Positions 7,273 through 16,283 of a DNA stretch of 64,000 bases are shown in pieces. Each line of letters begins with the position of its first letter. Positions within the stretch are counted from its first letter, which is position 1. The position numbers were made by a program, and so were the translations under genes. This DNA comes from Tropicibacter sp. R16_0 (lineage in GTDB: Bacteria > Pseudomonadota > Alphaproteobacteria > Rhodobacterales > Rhodobacteraceae): assembly GCF_017743935.1 (NCBI RefSeq), contig NZ_JAGHRE010000013.1:1-64000 (forward strand), read 5' to 3'. The notes under the pieces are model-generated. The model was not told the origin of the DNA. It did no database searches and saw only the letters and a program-made list of their open reading frames with translations.

Positions 7273-9681
7273 ATGCAAGAGCCTCTCAACTCCTCTTACC
7301 CCGTTCTGCCGCTGCGCGACATTGTCGTGTTTCCGCATATGATCGTGCCCCTGTTTGTGGGCCGCGAGAAATCGGTGCGCGCGCTGGAAGAGGTGATGCA
7401 GGACGACAAGCAGATCCTGCTGTCGAGCCAGATCGACCCATCGGTCGACGACCCTGAACAGGACGGGATTTTCAAGGCCGGTGTCCTGGCCAATGTGCTG
7501 CAACTGCTGAAGCTGCCCGATGGCACCGTCAAGGTGCTGGTCGAGGGGCAGGCGCGGGTGCGGATCACCGAATTTCTGGACAATGACAATTTCTTCGAGG
7601 CGCGCGCCGAGTATCTGACCGAGATGCCGGGTGACGTGACCACCACCGAGGCGCTGTTGCGTTCGGTGGGCGATGAGTTCGAGCGCTATGCCAAGGTGCG
7701 TAAGAACATTCCCGAGGAAGCACTGGCCGCCGTTGGCGAAGCCACGGAACCAGCAAAGCTGGCCGACCTGGTATCGGGTCACCTGGGGCTGGAAGTCGAA
7801 CAGAAGCAGGAGCTTTTGGAAACTCTGTCCGTCAGCGAGCGGCTGGAGAAGGTCTATGGCCTGATGCAAGGCGAGATGTCGGTCCTGCAGGTTGAGAAGA
7901 AGATCAAGACCCGCGTCAAGTCTCAGATGGAGAAGACGCAGCGCGAGTATTATCTGAATGAGCAGATGAAGGCCATTCAGAAGGAGCTGGGCGATGGTGA
8001 GGACGGCGGCAACGAGGTTGCCGAGCTGGAAGCCAAGATCGCCGAGACCAAGCTGAGCAAGGAAGCGCGCGAAAAGGCCGATGCCGAGCTGAAGAAGCTC
8101 AAGAACATGTCGCCCATGTCGGCCGAGGCCACCGTGGTGCGCAACTATCTGGATTGGATGCTTTCGATCCCGTGGGGCACCAAATCCCGCGTCAAAAAGG
8201 ACCTGGGTCGCGCGCAAGAAATCCTGGATGCGGATCACTATGGTCTGGAGAAGGTCAAGGAGCGCATTGTCGAGTATCTCGCTGTGCAACAGCGCTCGAA
8301 AAAGCTCAAAGGCCCGATCCTGTGCCTTGTGGGACCTCCGGGTGTGGGTAAAACCTCGCTTGGCAAATCGGTTGCCAAGGCGACCGGGCGTGAGTTCATC
8401 CGGATTTCCCTGGGCGGCGTCCGGGACGAGAGCGAAATCCGCGGTCACCGCCGGACCTACATTGGCTCGATGCCCGGCAAGATCATTCAGGCGCTGAAAA
8501 AGGCCAAGACCACCAACCCGCTGATCCTGCTCGATGAGATCGACAAGATGGGGCAGGACTTCCGGGGCGACCCGGCGTCGGCCATGCTGGAGGTCTTGGA
8601 TCCGGAACAGAACTCGACCTTTGTCGATCATTATATGGAGGTCGAATATGACCTCTCGAACGTGATGTTCCTGACCACGTCGAACAGCTACAACATGCCC
8701 GGGCCGCTTCTGGACCGGATGGAGATCATTCCGCTGTCGGGTTACACCGAGGATGAAAAGCGCGAGATCGCCAAGCAGCATCTGGTGAGCAAGCAGGTCA
8801 AGAACCACGGGCTGAAAGCCAAGGAGTTCGAGCTGACCGATGAGGCGCTGACCGAGATCATCCGCACCTATACCCGTGAGGCGGGCGTGCGGAACCTTGA
8901 GCGTGAGATTGCCAAGGTGGCGCGGAAATCGCTGACCAAGATCGTCAAGAAAGAGGCTGAGGAAGTTACTGTAACCGCCGACAATCTCGACGATTTCCTG
9001 GGCGTGAAGAAGTTCCGCTATGGTCTGGCCGAGAAAGAGGATCAGGTCGGTGTTGTTACCGGGCTGGCCTATACTTCGGTCGGGGGTGAGCTGCTGTCCA
9101 TCGAGGCGCTGCGCCTGCCGGGCAAGGGTCGGATGAAGACCACCGGCAAGCTGGGTGATGTGATGAAGGAGTCGATCGAGGCGGCGTCATCGTATGTGCG
9201 CTCGATCAGCCCGCAGCTGGGTGTGAAACCGCCGCAGTTCGACAAGCTGGACATCCACGTTCACGTGCCTGATGGCGCCACGCCCAAAGACGGACCAAGC
9301 GCGGGTCTGGCCATGGTCACGGCCATCGTGTCGGTGCTGACCGGTATTCCGGTGCGCAAGGACATCGCCATGACGGGCGAGGTCACACTGCGCGGCAATG
9401 CAAGCGCCATCGGTGGGCTGAAAGAGAAGCTGCTGGCGGCTCTGCGAGGCGGCATCAAAACGGTGCTGATCCCGCAAGAGAACGAAAAGGATCTGCCCGA
9501 GATCCCGGACAACGTGAAAGAGGGGCTGGAGATCATTCCGGTCAGCCATGTGTCCGAAGTTCTGAAGCATGCGCTGACGGCCGAGCCGGAGCCCATTGAT
9601 TGGGACGAGGCCGCCGAAGAGGCTGCGGCCGCCAAAGCGTCGATCATCAGTGGTGATGGGGCTTCGGCCACGGCGCACTGA
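7273..9681 (+). CDS. lon: ATP-dependent serine protease Lon (LonA)
   Basis: This 802-residue cytosolic AAA+ protease degrades misfolded and regulatory proteins. The order is an N-terminal LON substrate-binding domain (about 10-205), a helical and coiled-coil linker (200-310), an AAA+ module with Walker A GPPGVGKTS at 354-362 and Walker B LILLDEIDKM at about 418, then the S16 protease domain. The catalytic Ser is S676 in PKDGPSAG and the catalytic Lys is about K719 in GGLKEKLLAA, 43 residues later as in E. coli Lon. The start has AAGGA upstream. The gene is single, with an RpoH-type promoter before it and an intrinsic terminator behind it. The last 30 residues are an Ala/Glu-rich tail. Confidence 0.97.
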   Translation: MQEPLNSSYPVLPLRDIVVFPHMIVPLFVGREKSVRALEEVMQDDKQILLSSQIDPSVDDPEQDGIFKAGVLANVLQLLKLPDGTVKVLVEGQARVRITEFLDNDNFFEARAEYLTEMPGDVTTTEALLRSVGDEFERYAKVRKNIPEEALAAVGEATEPAKLADLVSGHLGLEVEQKQELLETLSVSERLEKVYGLMQGEMSVLQVEKKIKTRVKSQMEKTQREYYLNEQMKAIQKELGDGEDGGNEVAELEAKIAETKLSKEAREKADAELKKLKNMSPMSAEATVVRNYLDWMLSIPWGTKSRVKKDLGRAQEILDADHYGLEKVKERIVEYLAVQQRSKKLKGPILCLVGPPGVGKTSLGKSVAKATGREFIRISLGGVRDESEIRGHRRTYIGSMPGKIIQALKKAKTTNPLILLDEIDKMGQDFRGDPASAMLEVLDPEQNSTFVDHYMEVEYDLSNVMFLTTSNSYNMPGPLLDRMEIIPLSGYTEDEKREIAKQHLVSKQVKNHGLKAKEFELTDEALTEIIRTYTREAGVRNLEREIAKVARKSLTKIVKKEAEEVTVTADNLDDFLGVKKFRYGLAEKEDQVGVVTGLAYTSVGGELLSIEALRLPGKGRMKTTGKLGDVMKESIEAASSYVRSISPQLGVKPPQFDKLDIHVHVPDGATPKDGPSAGLAMVTAIVSVLTGIPVRKDIAMTGEVTLRGNASAIGGLKEKLLAALRGGIKTVLIPQENEKDLPEIPDNVKEGLEIIPVSHVSEVLKHALTAEPEPIDWDEAAEEAAAAKASIISGDGASATAH

Positions 9682-9700
9682 CCAGCGTGAAAGATTGAGA

Positions 9701-9733
9701 AAGGGGGCGGGCCAATAGGGTCCGCCCTTTTTT
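9701..9733 (+). terminator. Intrinsic terminator of lon
   Basis: AAGGGGGCGG (9701-9710) pairs with CCGCCCTT (9722-9729) and is followed by a T6 run. It begins 20 bases after the lon stop. Confidence 0.85.
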
Positions 9734-9868
9734 GTTGGTGTGGTTTGGCACGGCAATCTGGGGCCGATATGTGACGGATTGGAAACTTTCGCCTATGTTT
9801 TCTGGTTTTTAAGGGTTTTTGTCGCTATGCTGGCAACAGATAACAAATACGCAGGTATGAGGCACCCC

Positions 9869-10348
9869 ATGGCTAAGAGCACCACAACAACAACGCGCAC
9901 GCCGCGCAAAACGCCCGCGCGCCGGACCCCGACCAAGGCTGCAGCCCCCAAAACCACGGCCGCCAAATCGGCGGCTCCGAAGGCCCCCGTAGCGAAGACG
10001 GCATCTGTTGCAGAAACGGAATTGCCCAAGGTAGTCAAGCCTGCTGCCGCTGACGTCGAGGTGCCCTCGAATGATGGCCCCGAGATGAAAAAGCGCGAGC
10101 TGATCGACCTGGTGGTGGACCGCGCCGGTGTCAAGAAAAAGGACGCAAAACCCGCGATCGAAGCTGCCCTGGCCATCCTGGGAGAGGCGATTGCGTCGGG
10201 GCGCGAATTGAACCTGCAACCGCTTGGCAAACTGCGCATCAACCGGGTGGATGAAAAGGACAATGGCCGCGTGATCGTGTGCAAACTGCGCCAGAGCAAT
10301 TCGACCGGTCCGGATGAAAAAGAACCTCTTGCAGAGGCGGCGGAGTAG
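9869..10348 (+). CDS. HU-family DNA-binding protein with a basic H1-like N-terminal tail
   Basis: The 159-residue protein has two parts. Residues 1 to about 70 are low-complexity and rich in Lys, Ala, Pro and Thr (for example TPRKTPARRTPTKAAAPK), resembling histone H1 tails. Residues about 73-150 are an HU/IHF fold (KKRELIDLVVDRAGVKKKDA...; LGKLRINRVD) ending in an acidic tail (EKEPLAEAAE). HU proteins bend and compact DNA. The start at 9869 is preferred because it opens the basic tail and has GAGG upstream; the longer frame from 9740 adds a hydrophobic stretch inside the intergenic region. It is probably a nucleoid protein. The tail would allow charge-based DNA contacts beyond the HU arms. 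Confidence 0.85.
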   Translation: MAKSTTTTTRTPRKTPARRTPTKAAAPKTTAAKSAAPKAPVAKTASVAETELPKVVKPAAADVEVPSNDGPEMKKRELIDLVVDRAGVKKKDAKPAIEAALAILGEAIASGRELNLQPLGKLRINRVDEKDNGRVIVCKLRQSNSTGPDEKEPLAEAAE

Positions 10349-10367
10349 GGTTAAACCCCCGCCCAAT

Positions 10368-10442
10368 GGGTGATTAGCTCAGTGGTAGAGCGCTTCGTTC
10401 ACATCGAAGATGTCAGGAGTTCAAATCTCTTATCACCCACCA
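10368..10442 (+). tRNA. tRNA-Val (anticodon CAC)
   Basis: A complete cloverleaf is present: acceptor GGGTGAT/ATCACCC, D arm AGCTCAGTGGTAGAGC, and anticodon stem CTTCG/CGAAG with loop TTCACAT giving anticodon CAC. The T arm has GGAGTTCAAATCTC, and CCA is encoded at 10440-10442. It follows the HU gene by 19 bases, so it is either read through or served by a promoter inside the end of that gene. A second valine tRNA (TAC) is at 29062. Confidence 0.95.
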
Positions 10443-10894
10443 TCCAACCCCTTGAAATAGCATGACAGTTGTTTGGGTTTGTTCCCGCGCGGACTGTGAC
10501 CCGATTTCCTGCGCACCAGGTGACTCCTTTGAAGCTGGGGGAAGCGATCACGTTGGTGATTTTCCTCCGGTAAATTGGTGAGAATCTCGCCTTTGCGATA
10601 CCCAAATCCCGTTCGCGCAATCGAAGCAACAGTGCGGCACCAATTCCTAATTGCCTAGGGCCATTGCGCATGGGCATTAGAAATCGTCGTCGCGATAGAC
10701 TAGGGGCCAGTTAAGCGGCAAGGTTCAAGCTGGGGCTGACTCCGGGTCCTTGTCTGTGGTTCAGCTTTCCACGGCCTTGACGGTTAAATTGCCAAAGCCT
10801 CTGTACCGCACATCCTCTTTCATCATCCCGAGCGTCTTCAGCAGTAGTTTACGCTTTTCCACTAACTTGCCCCTGGGTTAGCTAGGAGTGGAAC
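10443..10894. other. Intergenic region between tRNA-Val and the diguanylate cyclase
   Basis: About 450 bases with no convincing gene. A 92-codon leftward frame here runs straight through the tRNA and has no family resemblance, so I do not count it. No clear terminator, repeat or RNA motif was seen apart from the RBS of the next gene. Confidence 0.5.
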
Positions 10895-11839
10895 GTGAAA
10901 GTCGAAACATTATTGCTGTCTAAAAGGTCAACCGACGTTAAAGGCGTCGGTCCTGACTTCACATTGAGGGACACCGCTCAGCTTTTACTAGAGCACAAAC
11001 TTGGCGCCTTGGTTGTGACCGATGACGACAACGAGATGATTGGAATAGTCTCTGAGCGGGATTTGGTTCCAGTTGTTGCCAGTAGGGATCCGTTGGCGGG
11101 GGATCAACTCGTCTCGGACGTGATGACCACATCGGTCGTTTCTTGCAGCCCCGAGGATGAGGTGGCTTTTGTCCTGCGGTTGATGAATGACCATTCGTTC
11201 CGGCACATGCCTGTGGTTGAGGGCAAGAAGCTTGTCGGGATACTGAGTATCCGCGAACTGACAAAGGCCTATGACCTTTTGCAGATCGAAGCGAACACCG
11301 ACCCTTTGACCCAAGTGTCAAACCGTCGGCCATTTCTGAAAACGCTTGAGGCGAACTTTCAGAAGGCCGTCGAATTTGGACAGCCGCTTTCCGTTGCGAT
11401 GCTGGACGTGGACCATTTCAAACGCATCAATGATACCTATGGTCACGATGCGGGGGATAAGGTTCTGCAACAGTTGTCCAGGATGCTGATCAGAGAGTTC
11501 CGGACAATTGACCTTGTCGGTCGGCTCGGCGGTGAGGAGTTTGCTCTGGTCTTCCCCGAAACCGACCTTTCCGGTGCATTCATTGCGTGCGAGCGCCTGC
11601 GCAAGAACGTGATGCAGCAGGAGATCAAAGCAGATGCCCACAAGATCCGTCTTACAGTGAGTATCGGGCTCTCAGAGATTGGCGCAGAGTCTGTGGACGG
11701 GGCATCGATGCTCAAAACGGCCGATGAATTGCTCTATATGGCAAAGCACAGAGGGCGAAATCAGGTTGTCGTTGCCGGTAACCTTGAGATCACGAGCGCT
11801 GCCAAAACGCCACATTCATTGGGGGTAGAAGTCCCGTAG
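10895..11839 (+). CDS. CBS-pair diguanylate cyclase
   Basis: This 314-residue cytosolic protein would make the second messenger cyclic di-GMP. Residues about 5-125 are a CBS-domain pair (GALVVTDDDNEMIGIVSERD; DHSFRHMPVVEGKKLVGILS), which typically binds adenine nucleotides or acts as a regulatory dimer. Residues about 140-290 are a GGDEF domain with active-site GGEEF at 212-216. The product-inhibition I-site RxxD (RTID, 203-206) lies exactly five residues before it. Both sites are intact, so an active, feedback-inhibited cyclase is expected. Translation starts at GTG, supported by AGGAG six bases upstream. There is no membrane segment and no partner in an operon. The CBS pair suggests energy-charge input, which is inference. 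Confidence 0.92.
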   Translation: MKVETLLLSKRSTDVKGVGPDFTLRDTAQLLLEHKLGALVVTDDDNEMIGIVSERDLVPVVASRDPLAGDQLVSDVMTTSVVSCSPEDEVAFVLRLMNDHSFRHMPVVEGKKLVGILSIRELTKAYDLLQIEANTDPLTQVSNRRPFLKTLEANFQKAVEFGQPLSVAMLDVDHFKRINDTYGHDAGDKVLQQLSRMLIREFRTIDLVGRLGGEEFALVFPETDLSGAFIACERLRKNVMQQEIKADAHKIRLTVSIGLSEIGAESVDGASMLKTADELLYMAKHRGRNQVVVAGNLEITSAAKTPHSLGVEVP

Positions 11840-12103
11840 CTGAGCCGGTGAAACGAGAGAGAAGGGCCGAGCCGTCCGGATTGCAGGTCTGCAATGGGTT
11901 GAACCCTTGCGGCGACGCGATCAGGTAACTTGTTCTATTGCAACGACGCATGGTGGATTCAGTACATGTTCGGGTGGTTTCCTTCTCCTTTGATTCAACA
12001 ATACCCCAAAAAATTCCCTCGCTGATTTGCGGTGAGGGAACCGAATTTTGAAACCACCCCAAATCTCTTGAGCGGCACGTGTGGGCATTCACCAGAAAGT
12101 TGC

Positions 12104-14053
12104 CTAATCGCTCTTGTGGTGCATAGGCCCACCTTTGAAGCGCGGGAAGCCGTAGCCATTGACGAAAACCACATCAATATCGCCTGGTTTCTCTGCAATC
12201 CCCTCGTTCAGAATTGCCTGGCCTTCCTCTTGTAGGGCCCGCATACACCGGTCTGTTATCTCCTCGGTGGACAACGCCCTTTGTTTGATCCCGGCCTGCT
12301 GTGCAATCTCGCGGACCAGTGTCAGAACAGCGTCGTCCAATGTCGGGCTGTCCCCGTCGTAGCGGTAGAAACCAGCCTGCGTTTTGCGCCCTTTGCGCCC
12401 AAGTTCGACCAGCCGGTCGTGCACATGAAAGGCGTGCGGGTCAACCGCGCCTTTTGGCAGCGCCTTGCGCATGAGATAGCCGATATCGATGCCCGACAGG
12501 TCCAGCACCTGAAACGGACCCATGGCCATACCAAATTGGCGCAGCGCTGCGTCCACCGGTTGGGGCGAGCCACATTCCAGCATCAGCAGCCCGGCTTCGC
12601 GCTGATAGGCCTGGTACATGCGGTTGCCAATGAAACCATGGCAAACTCCCGCGATGACACCGATCTTGCCCAGCTTTTTCATCACCGAGGCAAGCGTAGC
12701 CACGATAGCTGGATCGGTGACGTCGGTTCGAATGATCTCGACCAGTTTCATGATGTGTGCAGGGCTGAAGAAATGCAGGCCTGCCACACGGTCGGGGCGC
12801 GATGTGGCGGATGCAATCTCGTTGATATCCAGATACGACGTGTTCGTGGCCAGTATCGCGCCCGGATGGCAGACCTGATCCAAGCGCGCAAAGATCTGTT
12901 TCTTGATCGCCATGTCCTCGACCGCCGCCTCGATCACCAGATCAACAGTGGCCAACGCCTGATACTCTGTTGTTGGGGTGACGCGTTGCAGTATTTTTTC
13001 GGCGCGCGCTGTGTCCAGCTTTCCGCGGTCAACGGCTTGTTCCAGATTGGTACGGATCCGATCTAACCCGGCCTGCGCGGCCTTGTCCGAGATTTCGACC
13101 AAAGTGACAGGAATGCCTTGTGTGGCAAAGACTTGCGCAATGCCCGCGCCCATCGTACCGGCCCCGATGACCGCGACGCTGCTGATGTCTTTGGCCTGCA
13201 ATAGGTCGAGGTCCTTGACCTTGTATGTCGCGCGTTCGGCAAAGAAAATATGGCGCAGCGCAGTGGATTGGGGGCTTTTGCGCAGATTTAGGGACATGGC
13301 GCGCTCAGCCTCCAATCCGGCATGAAAATCCGAACCCGTGGCCGCTTGTACAGCGTCGATCACCGCCAGCGGTGCATCCAGCCCACGCTTTCGTTTGGCG
13401 CACATCGCGCGCCATTGATTGAACACACCCGCATCAAAACTGTCGGGCGAAATGGGCCGGTTCAGCTTGAACGGGGTTGGATCGACACCGACCAACGTGG
13501 TGGCAAAGGCCACGGCGTCTGCTTCAAGGTCTTCGACAATGGTATCGATCAGCCCGATGTCGCGCGCCTGTTGCGCTGACTTGGGCTTGCCTTCGACCGC
13601 CATCTCCAACGCGGGCTCTATTCCGATCAGACGGGGCAGGCGTTGCGTGCCGCCAGCGCCCGGCACAAAGCCCAGATTGACCTCGGGCAGACCAAAGCGC
13701 GCCTGCGCCGTGGCAATGCGGTGCGAACAGGCCAATGCAATCTCAAGCCCGCCCCCGAGCGCCTGACCGTGGATCGCTGCGACCACTGGCTTGGAGCATT
13801 TTTCGATGAACAAGACCAAATCATTCAGATGCGGCGGCACCGGAGGTTTGCCCAGTTCCGATGCATCCGCACCCGCCATAAAGGTTCTGCCTACGCAGAC
13901 CAGCACCGCGACAGCAATCTGGGGGTCGTCCGCGATGGTCTGAAATGCGTCCCACAATCCTTGTCGCACCGCCTGCGAAATTGCGTTGACCGGCGGAGAA
14001 TCCACCCGGATGAGTCCAACCAGTCCTGCTCGCGTCAGCGTCACCGCGCTCAT
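12104..14053 (-). CDS. Fused enoyl-CoA hydratase / 3-hydroxyacyl-CoA dehydrogenase
   Basis: This 649-residue multifunctional beta-oxidation enzyme has an N-terminal crotonase domain (about 1-190), with the oxyanion segments AGADASELG and the glycine-rich ALGGGLEIALACSHR. Next is an NAD-binding 3-hydroxyacyl-CoA dehydrogenase domain opening with GAGTMGAGIAQVFA (about 295-308), and then two C-terminal 3HCDH domains. It hydrates enoyl-CoA and oxidises the 3-hydroxyacyl-CoA. The arrangement is like FadJ/FadB or the peroxisomal bifunctional enzyme, but slightly shorter than FadB (about 715 residues). No thiolase partner (FadA/FadI) is adjacent. The start at 14053 is set by GGAGG nine bases upstream. 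The gene is single and faces away from the tct operon. The usual catalytic Glu pair of the hydratase cannot be confirmed by eye, because the second position appears replaced in LPEVNLGFVPGAGGTQRLPR. Confidence 0.9.
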   Translation of the reverse strand: MSAVTLTRAGLVGLIRVDSPPVNAISQAVRQGLWDAFQTIADDPQIAVAVLVCVGRTFMAGADASELGKPPVPPHLNDLVLFIEKCSKPVVAAIHGQALGGGLEIALACSHRIATAQARFGLPEVNLGFVPGAGGTQRLPRLIGIEPALEMAVEGKPKSAQQARDIGLIDTIVEDLEADAVAFATTLVGVDPTPFKLNRPISPDSFDAGVFNQWRAMCAKRKRGLDAPLAVIDAVQAATGSDFHAGLEAERAMSLNLRKSPQSTALRHIFFAERATYKVKDLDLLQAKDISSVAVIGAGTMGAGIAQVFATQGIPVTLVEISDKAAQAGLDRIRTNLEQAVDRGKLDTARAEKILQRVTPTTEYQALATVDLVIEAAVEDMAIKKQIFARLDQVCHPGAILATNTSYLDINEIASATSRPDRVAGLHFFSPAHIMKLVEIIRTDVTDPAIVATLASVMKKLGKIGVIAGVCHGFIGNRMYQAYQREAGLLMLECGSPQPVDAALRQFGMAMGPFQVLDLSGIDIGYLMRKALPKGAVDPHAFHVHDRLVELGRKGRKTQAGFYRYDGDSPTLDDAVLTLVREIAQQAGIKQRALSTEEITDRCMRALQEEGQAILNEGIAEKPGDIDVVFVNGYGFPRFKGGPMHHKSD

Positions 14054-14798
14054 GTCCTGTCCTCCGGTTTGTTTGATAGGTTGCGGGCATCTGTACCTAA
14101 GTTCTGCCTCTCGCGGGCATAGAGAGTTTCGATCCCCGCCAGAGGTAAACCCTATGGGCCGCTCGGATACCGGGGTGGGTTGGCAGATGCCCTGCAATTC
14201 AAGGTGAGGGTGCTGGTGTCGCAAGACGGTCTTTCCCATGCCTAGCGATCACAGCCCTTTGAGCTGACCACGTCGATGCTCAGGAACCGGCGCTGCCGCG
14301 CCGACGCAATCGCCTATCTATGCTTTTTCCACAGACCGCCAAAAGGGTTTGATCGCCACCGGCGGGCTCCCATTTGATCCTGGCGGAGTGAAACATGGGC
14401 TGGTCGAACGCCCCGAAGTGTTTGACGATTTAGGCGTGCCGGATGATTCCCAAAGGGTGAGACCCGATTGCGATGCAGCGGCCTTGGGGCTTCGCATGGA
14501 CAGGCCGTGCGCGTGGTTGCGTTGAACTCGACATATGACACTGATCGACCAAGCAGAAACCCCACGATCTGTAATACGAAGATCGGTATGGACGGGGATT
14601 TTGCTTTTGGTTGGGCTGGGTTACGGGATGGAGCTTTGATCGTGTAGGTGTACCGCGGAGAGAGAAATCTTGGCATATGATTTCCTTATGAGGGAAATCG
14701 AAAGATAATATTACCCTAATGCCTCGAGCCAACGGTAGCCTTGAAAAATGAAATGTCAGGCAATGGCGCGATGCCACGAACTCGATGGGAGGAGTACT
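14054..14798. other. Divergent intergenic region before the tct operon
   Basis: About 745 bases between divergent genes. I see no convincing gene: open frames here lack a ribosome site and any family likeness. It probably carries the promoters of both neighbours. The only structured sites I noticed are the palindrome at 14679-14699, the AT-rich GATAAT at 14704-14709 and the tctC ribosome site GGAGGAG at about 14789. Confidence 0.5.
14679..14699. promoter_or_regulatory. Candidate operator/promoter site of the tct operon
   Basis: GATTTCC (14679-14685) and GGAAATC (14693-14699) form a perfect inverted repeat, centred 10-15 bases before a -10-like GATAAT. The placement fits a transcription-factor site controlling the tct operon. 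No regulator gene is in the operon, so the binding protein is unknown. Confidence 0.4.
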
Positions 14799-15755
14799 AT
14801 GACAAAACTTGGATGGCTGAAGAGCCTGGCCGCTGGCGCGGCATTGGCTGTGACAGGAACACTGGCCCAATCCGGTGAATTCCCCGAACGTCCGATCGAC
14901 ATGATTGTTGGCTTCAAGGCCGGCGGTGGCACAGACACCTATGCCCGCGCGCTTGCCAGCGCAGCTGAGGCACATACCGGCGGCCAACCTGTTGTTGTGG
15001 TAAACAAACCTGGCGGCGGCGGCCTTGTCGGGGGTCGTTTCGTGGCGGACCAGCCGCCCACAGGCTACACCCTGTATCTGGCCTCGGCCGGTTCGATGGT
15101 TCTCAAGAACCTGATCAAGCCACAAGTCGTGTCGACGGACGATTTCAAGATGGTGGGCACCATTGGCGAACTAACGGCCGGTATCTTTGTGCCTGCAGGG
15201 TCGCCCATCCAGTCGCTTTCGGACCTGATCGAAACGGGCAAGTCCTCGGACAGTGCGCTGCGCTGGGGCCACACCGGTCGGGGCAATGTCTGGCACATGG
15301 CAGGTCTGGGTGTGTTGAACCCGAACAACGTCAAAACCAAGGACATCCCTTTCAAAGGTGGGTCGGGCGTTCGTGCGGCTCTTGCAAGCTCGGAAGTTGA
15401 TTTCGGTGTGATGGGCGCGCATCTGGGCCGAGGGTTCGAAGACGAAGTGCGTCTTTTGGCGGTTCTGGCCAACGAACGCCACCCGGCAGCACCGGATGCA
15501 CCAACCGCCAAGGACCTGGGCATCGACTTCATCCCTGTTTCGTCGCAGATGATCGTGATGGCTCCGGCCCGCACCCCGGATGACGTCGTGGCGCAACTCT
15601 CTGACGCTGTTGTGGCGATCACACAGGATGCGTCCTATCTGGAGACGCTGAATACCGCTGGCCTTCCAACCTCGAGCGTCAGTGGCCCGGACACCGCTGC
15701 CAATATCGAGGCATCGAAGGCGGATTGGGGCAAGCTTTTGGAAGGTCTGGAATGA
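14799..15755 (+). CDS. tctC: Tripartite tricarboxylate transporter substrate-binding protein
   Basis: This 318-residue periplasmic solute-binding protein of the TctC/Bug family has an N-terminal signal peptide cleaved near residue 24 (ending LAQSGEF). The mature start FPERPIDMIVGFKAGGGTD is the typical Bug opening, with the two-loop carboxylate-binding site. Bug proteins capture carboxylated organic acids for the TctAB permease. The start is fixed by GGAGGAG just upstream, and the longer frame from 14748 is rejected. The tctB start overlaps its stop by ATGA. Ligand identity cannot be read from the sequence; the operon context suggests a carboxylate related to a sulfated or lactone-forming compound. 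Confidence 0.92.
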   Translation: MTKLGWLKSLAAGAALAVTGTLAQSGEFPERPIDMIVGFKAGGGTDTYARALASAAEAHTGGQPVVVVNKPGGGGLVGGRFVADQPPTGYTLYLASAGSMVLKNLIKPQVVSTDDFKMVGTIGELTAGIFVPAGSPIQSLSDLIETGKSSDSALRWGHTGRGNVWHMAGLGVLNPNNVKTKDIPFKGGSGVRAALASSEVDFGVMGAHLGRGFEDEVRLLAVLANERHPAAPDAPTAKDLGIDFIPVSSQMIVMAPARTPDDVVAQLSDAVVAITQDASYLETLNTAGLPTSSVSGPDTAANIEASKADWGKLLEGLE

Positions 15756-16273
15756 CCCGGGATGCAAATGTCGATGTGGCGCGCACAACAGCGCGCCACA
15801 ACATCGTGGCAGGGGCGGCGCTGGCCGCATTGGCCACCTTCTTTTTCTGGAAATCCTTCAACATCTCGCTGGATTTTGTTGACGAGGAAGGTGTCGGACC
15901 GCGGTTTTTCCCACAGGCCATCTGCGTGGCACTTGGGCTGATCGGGCTGACCCTGATCGTGTTTGGTTTGCGCGGACAAGCCGCACCAGCGGACAAAAGC
16001 AGTTTTGAGGCGAAGCGCTTCTTCTCGGATGCAGTGCCGCTGTTTCTTCTGGGGCTGGCGTTTGTCTGGATGTTCGGGGCTTTCGGCTACATCGTCGCCT
16101 GCTTCGTGCTGCTGTTGATCGCGTCGCTGCTGTTTGCCGTGCGCCCTCCGGCGCTGATCCTGCTGCCGGTGATCGGGACCACAGCGCTCTATCTGCTGTT
16201 TTTCAAGCTGATGACCGTGTTCGAGCCGAGCGCAACCATCTTCAACCCTCTGTCCCTCTTTGGGCTGAAGTGA
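15752..16273 (+). CDS. tctB: Tripartite tricarboxylate transporter small membrane subunit
   Basis: This 173-residue integral membrane protein has four hydrophobic segments (about 17-37, 50-68, 95-115 and 120-160), the standard TctB topology. The PRFFPQAIC stretch after the first segment is a recognisable TctB feature. It assembles with TctA to form the sodium- or proton-coupled permease. Its ATG overlaps the stop of tctC by four bases, so the two are translationally coupled. tctA starts 10 bases downstream with AGGA before it. Confidence 0.9.
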   Translation: MTRDANVDVARTTARHNIVAGAALAALATFFFWKSFNISLDFVDEEGVGPRFFPQAICVALGLIGLTLIVFGLRGQAAPADKSSFEAKRFFSDAVPLFLLGLAFVWMFGAFGYIVACFVLLLIASLLFAVRPPALILLPVIGTTALYLLFFKLMTVFEPSATIFNPLSLFGLK

Positions 16274-16283
16274 GGAAAGCCTT

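Noticed and set aside
7192-8808. 538-codon frame antisense to lon
   Set aside because: Long antisense frames are common opposite GC-rich genes with strong third-position bias; lon is certain on the plus strand.
10399-10677. 92-codon leftward frame behind tRNA-Val
   Set aside because: It reads through the tRNA in antisense and its product has no family likeness or ribosome site.
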